DNA of 27,057 nt from Erysipelothrix sp. Lineage in GTDB: Bacteria; Bacillota_I; Bacilli_A; Erysipelotrichales; Erysipelotrichaceae. The stretch is taken from the NCBI GenBank assembly GCA_030152625.1, contig JASLJD010000115.1, forward strand, positions 1 to 27,057. The letters are read 5' to 3'. Made by a program: the position numbers and the translations under genes. Under the pieces are notes generated by a model. It saw nothing but the letters and a program-made list of their open reading frames with translations, was not told where the DNA came from and made no database searches. Shown here piece by piece: positions 16,954 through 24,457 of the stretch (its first letter is position 1; every line of letters starts with the position of its first letter).

Positions 16954-17675
16954 AGTTTTCTATTTTAGCAAGTGGATCGAAAGGGAATGCTTGTGTTGTT
17001 TCTTCATCAGGATCACATCTTTTGATTGATTGTGGAACAACACAGCGTTACCTTAAAGAAAGTTTTCAAAAAATCAATTTGAAATTTGAGGATCTCAATG
17101 CAGTTTTAATTACCCATGACCACAGTGATCATACGCGTCAAGTAAAGATGTTTAAGGAATTTCCAATCTATAGTCCTGTTGAATTGGAAGTGGATAGTCA
17201 GCCTGTTCATCCATACGAGGCTTTTGAGTTAGGCCCGTTTACAGTGATGCCTCTTCGGACATCGCATGATGCGGAAGTGTCTGTAGGTTATGTTATAGAT
17301 GATGGGATGCATCGTCTTGTTTATATTACAGATACAGGCTATATTCGTGAAAAAGATTATCCTTTGATAGAAAATGCAGATTATTATGTTTTAGAAAGCA
17401 ATCATGACCCTGCAATGCTCATGAAAACAAGTCGTCCTTACATGATTAAGAGACGAATACTTTCAGAATCAGGTCACTTGTCGAATGAGCAAGCAGCATC
17501 AATCCTGAAAGATGTTGTTGGGATTAAAACGAAACAAGTTTTTCTTGCTCACTTGAGCGAAGAAGCGAATACAGAGCGTTTAGCATACGATACAGTTCGG
17601 GCTTCACTACCTAAATCAATAGAGGTTTTTGTTGCTCGTCAACATGAGATGGTATTTGGAGGGAAGAGCGAATGA
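16950..17675 (+). CDS. walJ: Metallo-beta-lactamase-fold hydrolase WalJ (YycJ)
   Basis: MBL-fold protein (241 aa) of the YycJ/WalJ family, thought to act as a nuclease affecting DNA replication or repair and usually encoded with the WalRK cell-wall regulators. Metal ligands are visible in THDHSDH (55-61), Asp128 (ITDTG), ESNHD (149-153) and SGHLSN (174-179). The N-terminus MKFSILASGSKGN is the family norm, so the ATG at 16950, overlapping the previous stop, is preferred over in-frame ATGs at 16929 and 16944. Its stop overlaps the htrA start (ATGA). Confidence 0.93.
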   Translation: MKFSILASGSKGNACVVSSSGSHLLIDCGTTQRYLKESFQKINLKFEDLNAVLITHDHSDHTRQVKMFKEFPIYSPVELEVDSQPVHPYEAFELGPFTVMPLRTSHDAEVSVGYVIDDGMHRLVYITDTGYIREKDYPLIENADYYVLESNHDPAMLMKTSRPYMIKRRILSESGHLSNEQAASILKDVVGIKTKQVFLAHLSEEANTERLAYDTVRASLPKSIEVFVARQHEMVFGGKSE

Positions 17676-18754
17676 AAAATCATTTTAAAACAACATTTTT
17701 AGCAGTTCTAGCAGTCTTATTGACTTGGAATGTTTTTCTCACTTATCGCTTGTATCAAGTTGAAAACAATCAGAGTCCATCTGAAAATAAGGTAATCGAA
17801 AAAGTCGTCACAAGTTTTGATACAGATGTTGTAAAGGTTGTGGAAGATGTCCAGCCGAAGGTCGTGAGTGTCTTAACAGAGAGACAAGGTTCTGTCATAG
17901 GCAGTGGTTCAGGTATTGTTTATAAAAATGAAAAAGGTGTCGTTTATATTGTCAGTAATCACCATGTTATTGAGAATGGTTCCAGCTATGTTGTTCGTTT
18001 TGTAAGTGGGGAAGAAATTGAAGCTGAGCTTGTAGGTTCAGACCCCTATACAGATCTCGCTCTTTTAAGAGTTGAGGCGGATATTGATGTGAAACCGTTT
18101 AAATTTGGTGATTCAGAGGCTTCAAATGTGGGGGAATTTGTTTTGGCTGTAGGAAGTCCTGTGGCTATCGAATTTGAAAATTCCTTTACTTTCGGTATTT
18201 TATCAGGTAAAAATCGTGTTGTTCCGGTAGATCTTGATGGGGATGGTCGCAGTGATTGGGATATGGTTGTTATGCAAACAGATGCGGCTATTAACCCGGG
18301 AAACAGCGGGGGAGCACTGGTTAATATGGCTGGGGAATTGATTGGCATCAATTCATTGAAAATCAGTTCAAGTAAGATTGAGGGCATGGGCTTTGCGATT
18401 CCTATTAATGAAGTTGAGCCTATTATCAAACAAATTAGCAAAGAAGGTAAGGTTACTTATCCGATTGCCGGGATTTCTGCAGTCTCCATTGATCAGTTGA
18501 ATGTTTTCCAAAGGAATTATTATAAGATACCTGATCGAGTTGAAAAAGGTGTCTTTGTTGTAGAGGTACCGCAAGGACCAGCTAAAAAGGCGGGTATGAA
18601 AGAGGGCGATATTATTACTTCTTTCAATGGTGATGAGATCAGTAATTTTAAAGAGTTTCGTCGTCATCTCTATCAACATAAAGTTGGCGATAAAGTGAAG
18701 TTGGGTATTCATCGTTATGGTGAAGATTTGGAGCTTGAGGTAACGCTTGAGTGA
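17672..18754 (+). CDS. htrA: HtrA-type trypsin-like serine protease with PDZ domain
   Basis: Membrane-anchored, extracytoplasmic quality-control protease (360 aa). One N-terminal span (8-26) is followed by an S1C protease domain with triad His98 (NHHVIENG), Asp128 (DPYTDLALL) and Ser212 (NPGNSGGAL), then a single PDZ domain (about 265-360, with GPAKKAGMKEGDIITSFNG). An unusual insertion, DLDGDGRSD (188-196), just before the conserved QTDAAINPGNSGG block looks like a calcium-binding loop. GGAGGG (17658-17663) precedes the ATG, which overlaps the walJ stop. walJ-htrA-rlmH is a conserved order in Bacilli. Confidence 0.96.
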   Translation: MKNHFKTTFLAVLAVLLTWNVFLTYRLYQVENNQSPSENKVIEKVVTSFDTDVVKVVEDVQPKVVSVLTERQGSVIGSGSGIVYKNEKGVVYIVSNHHVIENGSSYVVRFVSGEEIEAELVGSDPYTDLALLRVEADIDVKPFKFGDSEASNVGEFVLAVGSPVAIEFENSFTFGILSGKNRVVPVDLDGDGRSDWDMVVMQTDAAINPGNSGGALVNMAGELIGINSLKISSSKIEGMGFAIPINEVEPIIKQISKEGKVTYPIAGISAVSIDQLNVFQRNYYKIPDRVEKGVFVVEVPQGPAKKAGMKEGDIITSFNGDEISNFKEFRRHLYQHKVGDKVKLGIHRYGEDLELEVTLE

Positions 18755-19209
18755 TTCGCATCATTGCTATCGGAAAAATGAAAGAGAAAGCTCATCGTGA
18801 AATTATTGCAGAGTTTTCCAAACGTTTAAAACCGATTCACAAATTAGAACTGATCGAATTAAAGGCGGCCAACTCACGTTTGACTGTTGATGGCATGATC
18901 AATGATGAAAGCCAAAGAATTTTGGAAAAGATTGATTCTCAAGATTTTGTTATCTTATTGGATCTTCGCGGTAAAGAATATGATTCGGAAGCTTTTTCTA
19001 AAATACTGATGCGATCGATCGAAGAAACAGCGAGAGTTTGTTTTGTAATCGGTGGTTCTCATGGTGTTAACCAAGCTGTTTTTGATCGGGCTAATTTGCG
19101 TTGGAAATTGTCTCCGCTTACATTTCCGCACCAATTTGTTCGCTTTCTTTTGTATGAGCAAATCTATCGAGCCTTTATGATCGAACAAAATCATCCCTAT
19201 CACAAGTGA
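18751..19209 (+). CDS. rlmH: 23S rRNA pseudouridine-1915 N3-methyltransferase RlmH
   Basis: SPOUT-class methyltransferase (152 aa) that modifies a pseudouridine in helix 69 of 23S rRNA, using S-adenosylmethionine. Family features are MIRIIAIGKMKEK, LDLRGKEYDSEAF, the SAM knot IGGSHGV (100-106) and the C-terminal HQFVRFLLYEQIYRAF ending in NHPYHK. The start is GTG, overlapping the htrA stop as GTGA, which implies translational coupling; a GAGG lies upstream at 18737-18740. It is the last gene of the gdpP-to-rlmH run. No terminator is evident before the HPr promoter. Confidence 0.97.
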   Translation: MIRIIAIGKMKEKAHREIIAEFSKRLKPIHKLELIELKAANSRLTVDGMINDESQRILEKIDSQDFVILLDLRGKEYDSEAFSKILMRSIEETARVCFVIGGSHGVNQAVFDRANLRWKLSPLTFPHQFVRFLLYEQIYRAFMIEQNHPYHK

Positions 19210-19215
19210 GAACAG

Positions 19216-19244
19216 TTGTATTTGTTTAAGAATTAGTGTAAAAT
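19216..19244 (+). promoter_or_regulatory. Promoter for the HPr gene
   Basis: TTGTAT (19216-19221) and TAAAAT (19239-19244) with a 17-bp spacer lie 29 bp upstream of the start codon, in the short gap after rlmH. Confidence 0.65.
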
Positions 19245-19272
19245 TAAAGACGGTAAGTAGGAGGTAAAAACT

Positions 19273-19539
19273 ATGAAAGAAATTACAGTAACAGTTGTTG
19301 ATCCAGTTGGGCTTCATGCTCGTCCTGCAACAGTTGCGGTTAACGCAGCAAGTAAATTCAAGAGTGATATTAAGATTAGTTATAAAGGAAAATCAGTTAA
19401 CATGAAATCAATCATGGGTGTCATGTCGCTTGGTATTCCTACACAATCAGAAATCACAATTTCAGCTGAAGGCGAAGACGAAGAAGAAGCTATCGAAGCT
19501 ATTCGTGAAGTACTACAAGCTCAAAAAGTGATTGCTTAA
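19273..19539 (+). CDS. ptsH: Phosphocarrier protein HPr
   Basis: Small cytoplasmic phosphocarrier (88 aa) that passes phosphate from Enzyme I to sugar permeases and, in Firmicutes, is a CcpA co-regulator when phosphorylated on serine. The catalytic His15 (GLHARPA) and the regulatory Ser46 (KSIMGVM) are both present, so it is true HPr and can serve HPr kinase; it is not Crh, which lacks His15. The start is set by AGGAGGT (19259-19265). It has its own promoter and terminator, and ptsI, normally adjacent, is not next to it. It would supply the PTS permease encoded at 25802. Confidence 0.97.
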   Translation: MKEITVTVVDPVGLHARPATVAVNAASKFKSDIKISYKGKSVNMKSIMGVMSLGIPTQSEITISAEGEDEEEAIEAIREVLQAQKVIA

Positions 19540-19556
19540 AAGTTGAATATCAAATA

Positions 19557-19587
19557 AAATAGAAGGTGCTACACTTTCTATTTTTTT
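19557..19587 (+). terminator. Intrinsic terminator after ptsH
   Basis: AATAGAAGGTG (19558-19568) pairs with CACTTTCTATT (19572-19582) around a CTA loop with one G-U pair, followed by a T tract. The next gene's SD starts six bases later. Confidence 0.88.
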
Positions 19588-19603
19588 GTATTGGAGGACT
19601 GAG

Positions 19604-21274
19604 ATGAATATAGAGAGATGGACTGCCTTAGCAGAAAAAGATGAATATGTTGCTTCTGAACTAGCAAGAATGTCAGAAGAAGAAAAAAAAGAAGCCTTTG
19701 CTGGTAAATTGTCTTTTGGGACAGGTGGTATGCGCGGTATTTTGGGCATAGGTCCTAATCGAATGAATCTTTATACAGTAGGGCGTGCAAGTGAAGGTTT
19801 TGCGCAATATTTAGCGGAAACTTTCAAAGATATAAAAGATAAGAAAATCGCGATTGCTTATGACAATCGACATTTTTCAAAAGAGTTTGCGCAAGTAACA
19901 GCGAATATTATGTCGCGATATGGTATCGCTGCTTATGTTTTTGATAATCCACGCCCAACTCCGGAATTGTCTTTCACTGTGAGGGATTTGGATTGTATTG
20001 GTGGTGTGGTTATTACAGCAAGCCATAATCCAAGAGAGTATAATGGCTTTAAAGTTTATGATGAAACAGGGTGTCAGTTGGTCGATCATAAAATTAAGCC
20101 TGTTATTGAAAACATCGCTAAGATTGAAGATGAGACTTTAATCGATATCCATTCAAAGGATGATGCCTTGATTCATGCTTTATCAAGAGAGCAAGATAAG
20201 CGTTATTTAGATAAAGTTAAGACAATTCAAGTGCAAAAAGAACTTGAAAAAAACATTAAGATTGTTTTCTCATCCCAACATGGAACATCTTACCCATACC
20301 TTTACGATCTTTTGAAAGATGAGGGTTATGATATTACTTATGTTGAAGAACAAAGCAGTTATGATCCGGACTTTTCAAATACAGAATCAGCCAATCCTGA
20401 AGAAAAAGAGAGCTTTAATCTAGCGCTTGATTATGCTGAAAGAGAAGATGCTGATTTAGTTTTATCTTGTGATCCTGATGCTGACCGCATGGGGATTGTT
20501 GTGAAGCATGAAGGTGCTTATCATTTCTTAACAGGAAATCAAGGAGGCGCTGTTCTTCAAGAGTATCTTTATTCTACTTTACAAAAACAAGGTCAATTAG
20601 AAGGCAATGAAATTATGTTCAATACCGTTGTAACATCGGATTTAGGCGATCGTATTGCCGAGAAATATGGTATTGAAGTTAAGAAAACTCTAACTGGTTT
20701 CAAATATATTGGAGAGCAGATAGAGAAACATAATTTAGAAACAGAGAAATGTTTTATTTTTGGTTATGAAGAAAGTTATGGTTATTTGATTGCTGACTTT
20801 GTTCGCGATAAAGATGCGATTCAAGCCAGTCTTCTTGCTGCTGAGGCTTGCAATTATTATGCAAGCCAGGGGAAAACATTTGTGGATGTTCTTAATGACT
20901 TGTATCAAGAACATGGTACATATTTTGAAACACAAGATAGTTTTCTTTTTGAAGGAATTGAAGGAAAGGATAAAATCGCCCGCATTATGGATTATTTTAG
21001 AGAAAATGTCCAGGACTCCTTTCTTGAAGAAAACATTGTTTTGACTGAAGATTTTTTGAATTCCAAAAAATCAACAGGGGAGAAGATAGACTTACCAAAA
21101 TCAAATGTTTTAAAATACCATTTCGAAGATGGTTCTTGGATGGCGATTCGCCCTTCAGGTACTGAACCAAAGATTAAGTTCTATTACTGTCTTGTTGGTG
21201 ATAATGCGTCTGTTTGTGAAACGAACTATCAAGAATTAAGTCAAGAAATTCATCGTTTAGTTGAAGATCTTTAA
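19604..21274 (+). CDS. Alpha-phosphoglucomutase / phosphomannomutase (long PGM2-like form)
   Basis: Interconverts hexose 1- and 6-phosphates, feeding cell-wall and glycolipid precursors (556 aa). All four active-site loops of the alpha-D-phosphohexomutase superfamily are present: phosphoserine loop TASHNPREYNGF (Ser140), metal loop DPDADRMG (Asp290, 292, 294), sugar loop GYEESYG (387-393) and phosphate loop RPSGTEPK (516-523). Length and the GTGGMRGILGIG N-terminal motif fit the PgcA/PGM2-like group and not GlmM. Glucose is the likely sugar; pentose or mannose use cannot be excluded. The ATG at 19604 follows GGAGG (19593-19597). It may be expressed by read-through of the ptsH terminator. Confidence 0.93.
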   Translation: MNIERWTALAEKDEYVASELARMSEEEKKEAFAGKLSFGTGGMRGILGIGPNRMNLYTVGRASEGFAQYLAETFKDIKDKKIAIAYDNRHFSKEFAQVTANIMSRYGIAAYVFDNPRPTPELSFTVRDLDCIGGVVITASHNPREYNGFKVYDETGCQLVDHKIKPVIENIAKIEDETLIDIHSKDDALIHALSREQDKRYLDKVKTIQVQKELEKNIKIVFSSQHGTSYPYLYDLLKDEGYDITYVEEQSSYDPDFSNTESANPEEKESFNLALDYAEREDADLVLSCDPDADRMGIVVKHEGAYHFLTGNQGGAVLQEYLYSTLQKQGQLEGNEIMFNTVVTSDLGDRIAEKYGIEVKKTLTGFKYIGEQIEKHNLETEKCFIFGYEESYGYLIADFVRDKDAIQASLLAAEACNYYASQGKTFVDVLNDLYQEHGTYFETQDSFLFEGIEGKDKIARIMDYFRENVQDSFLEENIVLTEDFLNSKKSTGEKIDLPKSNVLKYHFEDGSWMAIRPSGTEPKIKFYYCLVGDNASVCETNYQELSQEIHRLVEDL

Positions 21275-21298
21275 AGCAAGTTTTAGTCTTTAAAGCAA
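21268..21298 (+). repeat. 12-bp tandem-spaced direct repeat TCTTTAAAGCAA
   Basis: TCTTTAAAGCAA occurs at 21268-21279 and again at 21287-21298, 19 bp start to start, across the end of the mutase gene. Each copy contains the palindrome CTTTAAAG. It could be a binding site or chance in AT-rich DNA. Confidence 0.6.
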
Positions 21299-21299
21299 A

Positions 21300-21332
21300 G
21301 GCATATTTATTTTAAAACGAACATAAATAGCC
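21300..21332. promoter_or_regulatory. Inverted repeat upstream of tkt, possible operator
   Basis: GGCATATTTAT (21300-21310) and ATAAATAGCC (21323-21332) form a 10-bp inverted repeat with one bulged base and a 12-bp centre. No T run follows, so it is not a standard terminator. It sits directly upstream of the tkt promoter core. Confidence 0.4.
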
Positions 21333-21356
21333 TGTGTAAAAGACTGATAGATTGTG

Positions 21357-21362
21357 TATAAT
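21357..21362 (+). promoter_or_regulatory. Promoter -10 element for tkt
   Basis: A perfect TATAAT lies 30 bp before the tkt ATG, within AGATTGTGTATAATATGG. The region 17-18 bp upstream reads TGTGTAA, a poor -35, so the promoter may need an activator or the nearby repeats. Confidence 0.6.
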
Positions 21363-21391
21363 ATGGTTAAGAAAGAATTGGGGGAAATTTT

Positions 21392-23377
21392 ATGACACAC
21401 AGTAAAATTGAAGATTTAGCAGTCAATACATTACGTACATTGTCTGTTGATATGATTCAAAAAGCGAATTCCGGTCACCCTGGAAAGCCACTAGGCTCAG
21501 CGCCAATGGCTTATACTTTATGGGCGAACCATATGAATTTTAATCCCGAAGATCCTAAATGGATGAATCGTGATCGTTTTATCTTGTCTGCGGGCCATGC
21601 TTCCGCATTGCTTTATTCTTTGCTTCATGTTTTTGGTTATGATGTGACGATTGATGATTTAAAAGCGTTTCGTCAACTAAACTCAAAAACCCCGGGTCAT
21701 CCTGAATATGGTTACACAGAAGGGGTTGAAGCGACCACAGGACCTTTAGGTGCTGGTCTTTCAACAGCAGTTGGTTTAGCTATGGCACAAGAACATATGG
21801 CTGCCCGTTATAACAAAGAAGATTTTCCAATGTTTGATAATTTCACATACGTTCTTTCAGGCGATGGTTGTATGATGGAAGGTATTACAAGTGAAGCTTC
21901 TTCTCTAGCAGGAACCTTGGGCCTTGGGCGTTTGATTGTTCTTTATGATTCTAATAATATTACAATTGAAGGTCATACTGATCTTGCTTTCCAAGAAGAT
22001 GTCAGAAAACGTTATGAAGCATACGGTTTTGAGACCTTCCTTGTTGAGGATGGAAATGATCTTGAGGCTATTAATGCTGCGATTGAAAAAGCAAAATCAA
22101 ACTTAGAACAACCTTCTTTCATTGAAATCCGGACAAAAATTGGTTACGGTAGCGATGTTGAGGGCAGTGAGGCAGCTCACGGTTCTCCATTAGGTGAAGA
22201 CTCGATTAAAGCATTGAAAGAAAAACTTGCTTATCCAAGTTTAGAACCTTTCCATGTCGAAGAAGAAGTTTATGACTTCTATGCTTCGCTTGTTGAAGAG
22301 AAGAAAAAACGCTATGAAGAATGGAAAGCCATGGAAAAGGCTTATCGTAAAGAATATCCAGAGCTTGCTGAAGCTTTCGATGCTCAATTCAAAGAAGTCG
22401 ATATTGAAGAACTCATTGCTAAGAAAGAACTTTGGACTTTTGATGATAAGGAAGATGCAACACGGAATCTTTCTGGAACGATGATCAATCGTCTTAAGGA
22501 TCTTTATCCAAATATGATCGGAGGTTCTGCTGACCTTGCATCCTCCAATAAAACATGGATGGAAGATGAAGCGTCCTTCAGTTCCGAAAATTATGCCGGT
22601 AGAAACTTGCATTTTGGAGTGCGCGAACATGCAATGGCTGCAATTGGTAATGGGATTGCGCTTTATGGAGGTCTCAAGCCTTATGTTGCGACATTCTTTG
22701 TATTCTCTGATTTCTTAAAACCAATGCTACGTTTGAGTTCAATCATGGGTGTTCCATTAACCTATGTATTAACACACGATAGTATTGGTGTCGGAGAAGA
22801 TGGTCCAACACACGAACCCATTGAACAGCTTGCGATGTTGCGTTCAACACCGAATGTTTATACATTCCGACCAGCTGACGGTAAAGAAACAGCGATGGGA
22901 TGGTTCTTGGCACTGAGCTCAAAAGATACTCCAGTTGCTTTAGTTCTCACACGTCAAAACTTGCCACAGCTTGAAAACACAGGTGAAGGTGCATTGAAAG
23001 GTGCTTATGTTGTTCATGAGCCTAAAGGAGCTTTGGATTCAATTATCATTGCGACGGGTTCTGAAGTGTCCCTTGCAATCGATGCGGCGAAAGAACTCGA
23101 AGAAGAAAACATTTCTGTAAGAGTTGTCAGCATGCCGTCCATGGAACTTTTCCTTGAACAAGATGCATCTTATCAGGAAGAAATCTTGCCAAAGGAAATT
23201 CGTGCAAGAGTTGCGGTTGAAGCGGGTTCTTCACTCAGTTGGGGTCAATTTGTTGGTCTTGACGGTACAAGTGTAACACTGGATCGTTTTGGTGAATCAG
23301 CACCCGGCGATGTGCTCTTTGAAGAGTTTGGTTTCACAGTTGAAAATGTGAAAAAAGCTGTAAAAGAAGTTCTGTAA
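21392..23377 (+). CDS. tkt: Transketolase
   Basis: Thiamine-diphosphate enzyme of the pentose phosphate pathway (661 aa) that moves two-carbon units between sugar phosphates. The N-terminal pyrophosphate domain contains SGHPGKP (His29), SAGHAS (His69), the ThDP motif GDGCMMEG (157-164) with Asn188, and AHGSPLG (His263). The pyrimidine domain has GVREHAMAA with catalytic Glu412 and THDSIGVGEDGPTH (461-474), and a C-terminal domain follows. All catalytic residues are present. The SD is a weak GGGGGA stretch (21380-21385). A GC-rich terminator follows the stop. Confidence 0.98.
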   Translation: MTHSKIEDLAVNTLRTLSVDMIQKANSGHPGKPLGSAPMAYTLWANHMNFNPEDPKWMNRDRFILSAGHASALLYSLLHVFGYDVTIDDLKAFRQLNSKTPGHPEYGYTEGVEATTGPLGAGLSTAVGLAMAQEHMAARYNKEDFPMFDNFTYVLSGDGCMMEGITSEASSLAGTLGLGRLIVLYDSNNITIEGHTDLAFQEDVRKRYEAYGFETFLVEDGNDLEAINAAIEKAKSNLEQPSFIEIRTKIGYGSDVEGSEAAHGSPLGEDSIKALKEKLAYPSLEPFHVEEEVYDFYASLVEEKKKRYEEWKAMEKAYRKEYPELAEAFDAQFKEVDIEELIAKKELWTFDDKEDATRNLSGTMINRLKDLYPNMIGGSADLASSNKTWMEDEASFSSENYAGRNLHFGVREHAMAAIGNGIALYGGLKPYVATFFVFSDFLKPMLRLSSIMGVPLTYVLTHDSIGVGEDGPTHEPIEQLAMLRSTPNVYTFRPADGKETAMGWFLALSSKDTPVALVLTRQNLPQLENTGEGALKGAYVVHEPKGALDSIIIATGSEVSLAIDAAKELEEENISVRVVSMPSMELFLEQDASYQEEILPKEIRARVAVEAGSSLSWGQFVGLDGTSVTLDRFGESAPGDVLFEEFGFTVENVKKAVKEVL

Positions 23378-23384
23378 TTGATTG

Positions 23385-23409
23385 AAAGACCGCTTCGGCG
23401 GTCTTTTTT
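23385..23409 (+). terminator. Intrinsic terminator after tkt
   Basis: AAAGACCGC-TTCG-GCGGTCTTT, a 9-bp perfect stem with a UUCG tetraloop and a T run. It begins 8 bp after the tkt stop; the next ribosome-binding site starts at 23416. Confidence 0.95.
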
Positions 23410-23427
23410 AAAATGAAAGGTGATACG

Positions 23428-23841
23428 ATGAAAGTAAGACTTGTTACAATAGCAGAGGAAGAGAAGGTTCTCCAATTATGGGAGGAAAAAAGCAAGGAAT
23501 TACTGGGTCCTGAATATCAAGAAAAACTTGGAGATTATCGCGAAGCGGTAGAAGAAATGATTGGACATGCGAATGTTTATGTCCTTGAAAAAGAAGGCGA
23601 TATCATTGCATTTACTTCCATTGTGGGTGGTTATTATATCAGTAATTTCTTTGCAGATACTAAAGAAGAAGGCGATTTATTGATGGCTGTTTTGAAAGAA
23701 CGTTATGAAGAATTACAGGCGGACTTCCATGAAGATGCCAAGATTAATCAATGGATGGAAGCCTGGGGCTTTGAAAAATTGGGGACAGCTCATCATGATG
23801 TTTTGGGCTATCCTGAAAATCAATATGAGTGGTTAAAATAA
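23428..23841 (+). CDS. GNAT-like protein with degenerate acetyl-CoA motif
   Basis: A protein of 137 aa that reads like a small GNAT acetyltransferase: an N-terminal helix-rich part, a central strand NVYVLEKEGDIIAF (49-62), and an ending INQWMEAWGFEKLGTAHHDV that resembles motif B of YjaB-type members (usually A..FY...GF). The phosphopantetheine-binding R/Q-x-x-G-x-G/A loop is not seen; the expected place reads TKEEGDLLM. It may be catalytically inactive or bind another ligand. The start is ATG 23428 after AAAGGTGAT (23416-23424); an in-frame ATG at 23413 has no SD. It lies directly behind the tkt terminator. Confidence 0.65.
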   Translation: MKVRLVTIAEEEKVLQLWEEKSKELLGPEYQEKLGDYREAVEEMIGHANVYVLEKEGDIIAFTSIVGGYYISNFFADTKEEGDLLMAVLKERYEELQADFHEDAKINQWMEAWGFEKLGTAHHDVLGYPENQYEWLK

Positions 23842-23870
23842 AGAGTGTTCAAGAGAAGGGTGAGATAGGA

Positions 23871-24329
23871 TTGGGGAAACAGAAAGACCCCTTATGGATG
23901 ATTGTGCTTGTTTTTATTTTATCGACGGTCCTCCTTTTAGAGGGTGGCTTAAGCATTTCGACGAAAAGTGAGCAAGCACTCCTTAATCAAGAACCGCCTA
24001 AAGAAAAAATTCTTTCTGAGTATCGTGAAGAAGATTGGGGTATTATTTTATATGAAGAAAAAGGCAAACGTTATCTTATGGAGTATCATAAAAATTTAAT
24101 TTTTCCTTGGTATCAGTTTAGAATTAAAGAAATTGTACAGCCTAAATATGATTGCTATCAAAGTATACAACTGCCTGTAAAAACTTATTCCTATAAGATA
24201 ACGGATGAAGAGGAAATCATCTTATATCGAGGCGATTTATCTCCTTTGTTTCCCTATGCACTCTTTCTTTTTTTAATTTCTCTGTATTTTATTTCGAATC
24301 AACTTAGTTACCAATATAAAGAGCAATGA
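23871..24329 (+). CDS. Small two-span membrane protein of unknown function
   Basis: I do not recognise a family. From the TTG at 23871 the product has 152 aa with two hydrophobic segments (about 8-24 and 124-142) around a charged, Tyr-rich central part of about 100 residues that would lie outside the cell if the N-terminus is inside. The start is uncertain: AGAAGGGTGAG (23852-23862) supports the TTG, while an in-frame ATG at 23829 overlaps the previous gene and has no clear SD, and a GTG is at 23847. It probably shares a transcript with the GNAT-like gene. It ends just before the rplK promoter. Confidence 0.6.
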   Translation: MGKQKDPLWMIVLVFILSTVLLLEGGLSISTKSEQALLNQEPPKEKILSEYREEDWGIILYEEKGKRYLMEYHKNLIFPWYQFRIKEIVQPKYDCYQSIQLPVKTYSYKITDEEEIILYRGDLSPLFPYALFLFLISLYFISNQLSYQYKEQ

Positions 24330-24333
24330 TAAC

Positions 24334-24362
24334 TTTACAAACGATTTTAGATTGTATATAAT
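24334..24362 (+). promoter_or_regulatory. Promoter of the rplK-rplA operon
   Basis: TTTACA (24334-24339) and TATAAT (24357-24362) with a 17-bp spacer, a near-consensus sigma-A promoter starting 5 bp after the preceding gene. Confidence 0.88.
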
Positions 24363-24368
24363 AGTTAA

Positions 24369-24420
24369 GGTTATGCTTATAACCAACGTGGGAAGGTGTT
24401 CGCAACCATCTGTACCACAT
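24369..24420 (+). ncRNA. Probable L1-binding leader of the L11 operon
   Basis: Two structures follow the promoter: a perfect 6-bp hairpin GGTTAT-GCTT-ATAACC (24369-24384), and a longer irregular hairpin with outer stem GTGG/CCAC (24388-24391 with 24415-24418), an internal loop, and an inner GGTG-TTCG-CAACC hairpin (24395-24407). Firmicutes rplK leaders of this general shape are known or proposed to bind ribosomal protein L1, which represses its own operon. Identity rests on position and shape only. Confidence 0.6.
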
Positions 24421-24457
24421 CACAGACGAATTATTTTAATTAAAGGAGGAATGTCGT

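Noticed and set aside
18046..18712. Minus-strand open frames opposite htrA
   Set aside because: They mirror the codon pattern of htrA, have no SD or recognisable motifs, and no minus-strand promoter or terminator supports them.
21311..21328. Possible CcpA cre site in the tkt upstream region
   Set aside because: The match around AAAACGAACA is partial and lacks the conserved outer bases.
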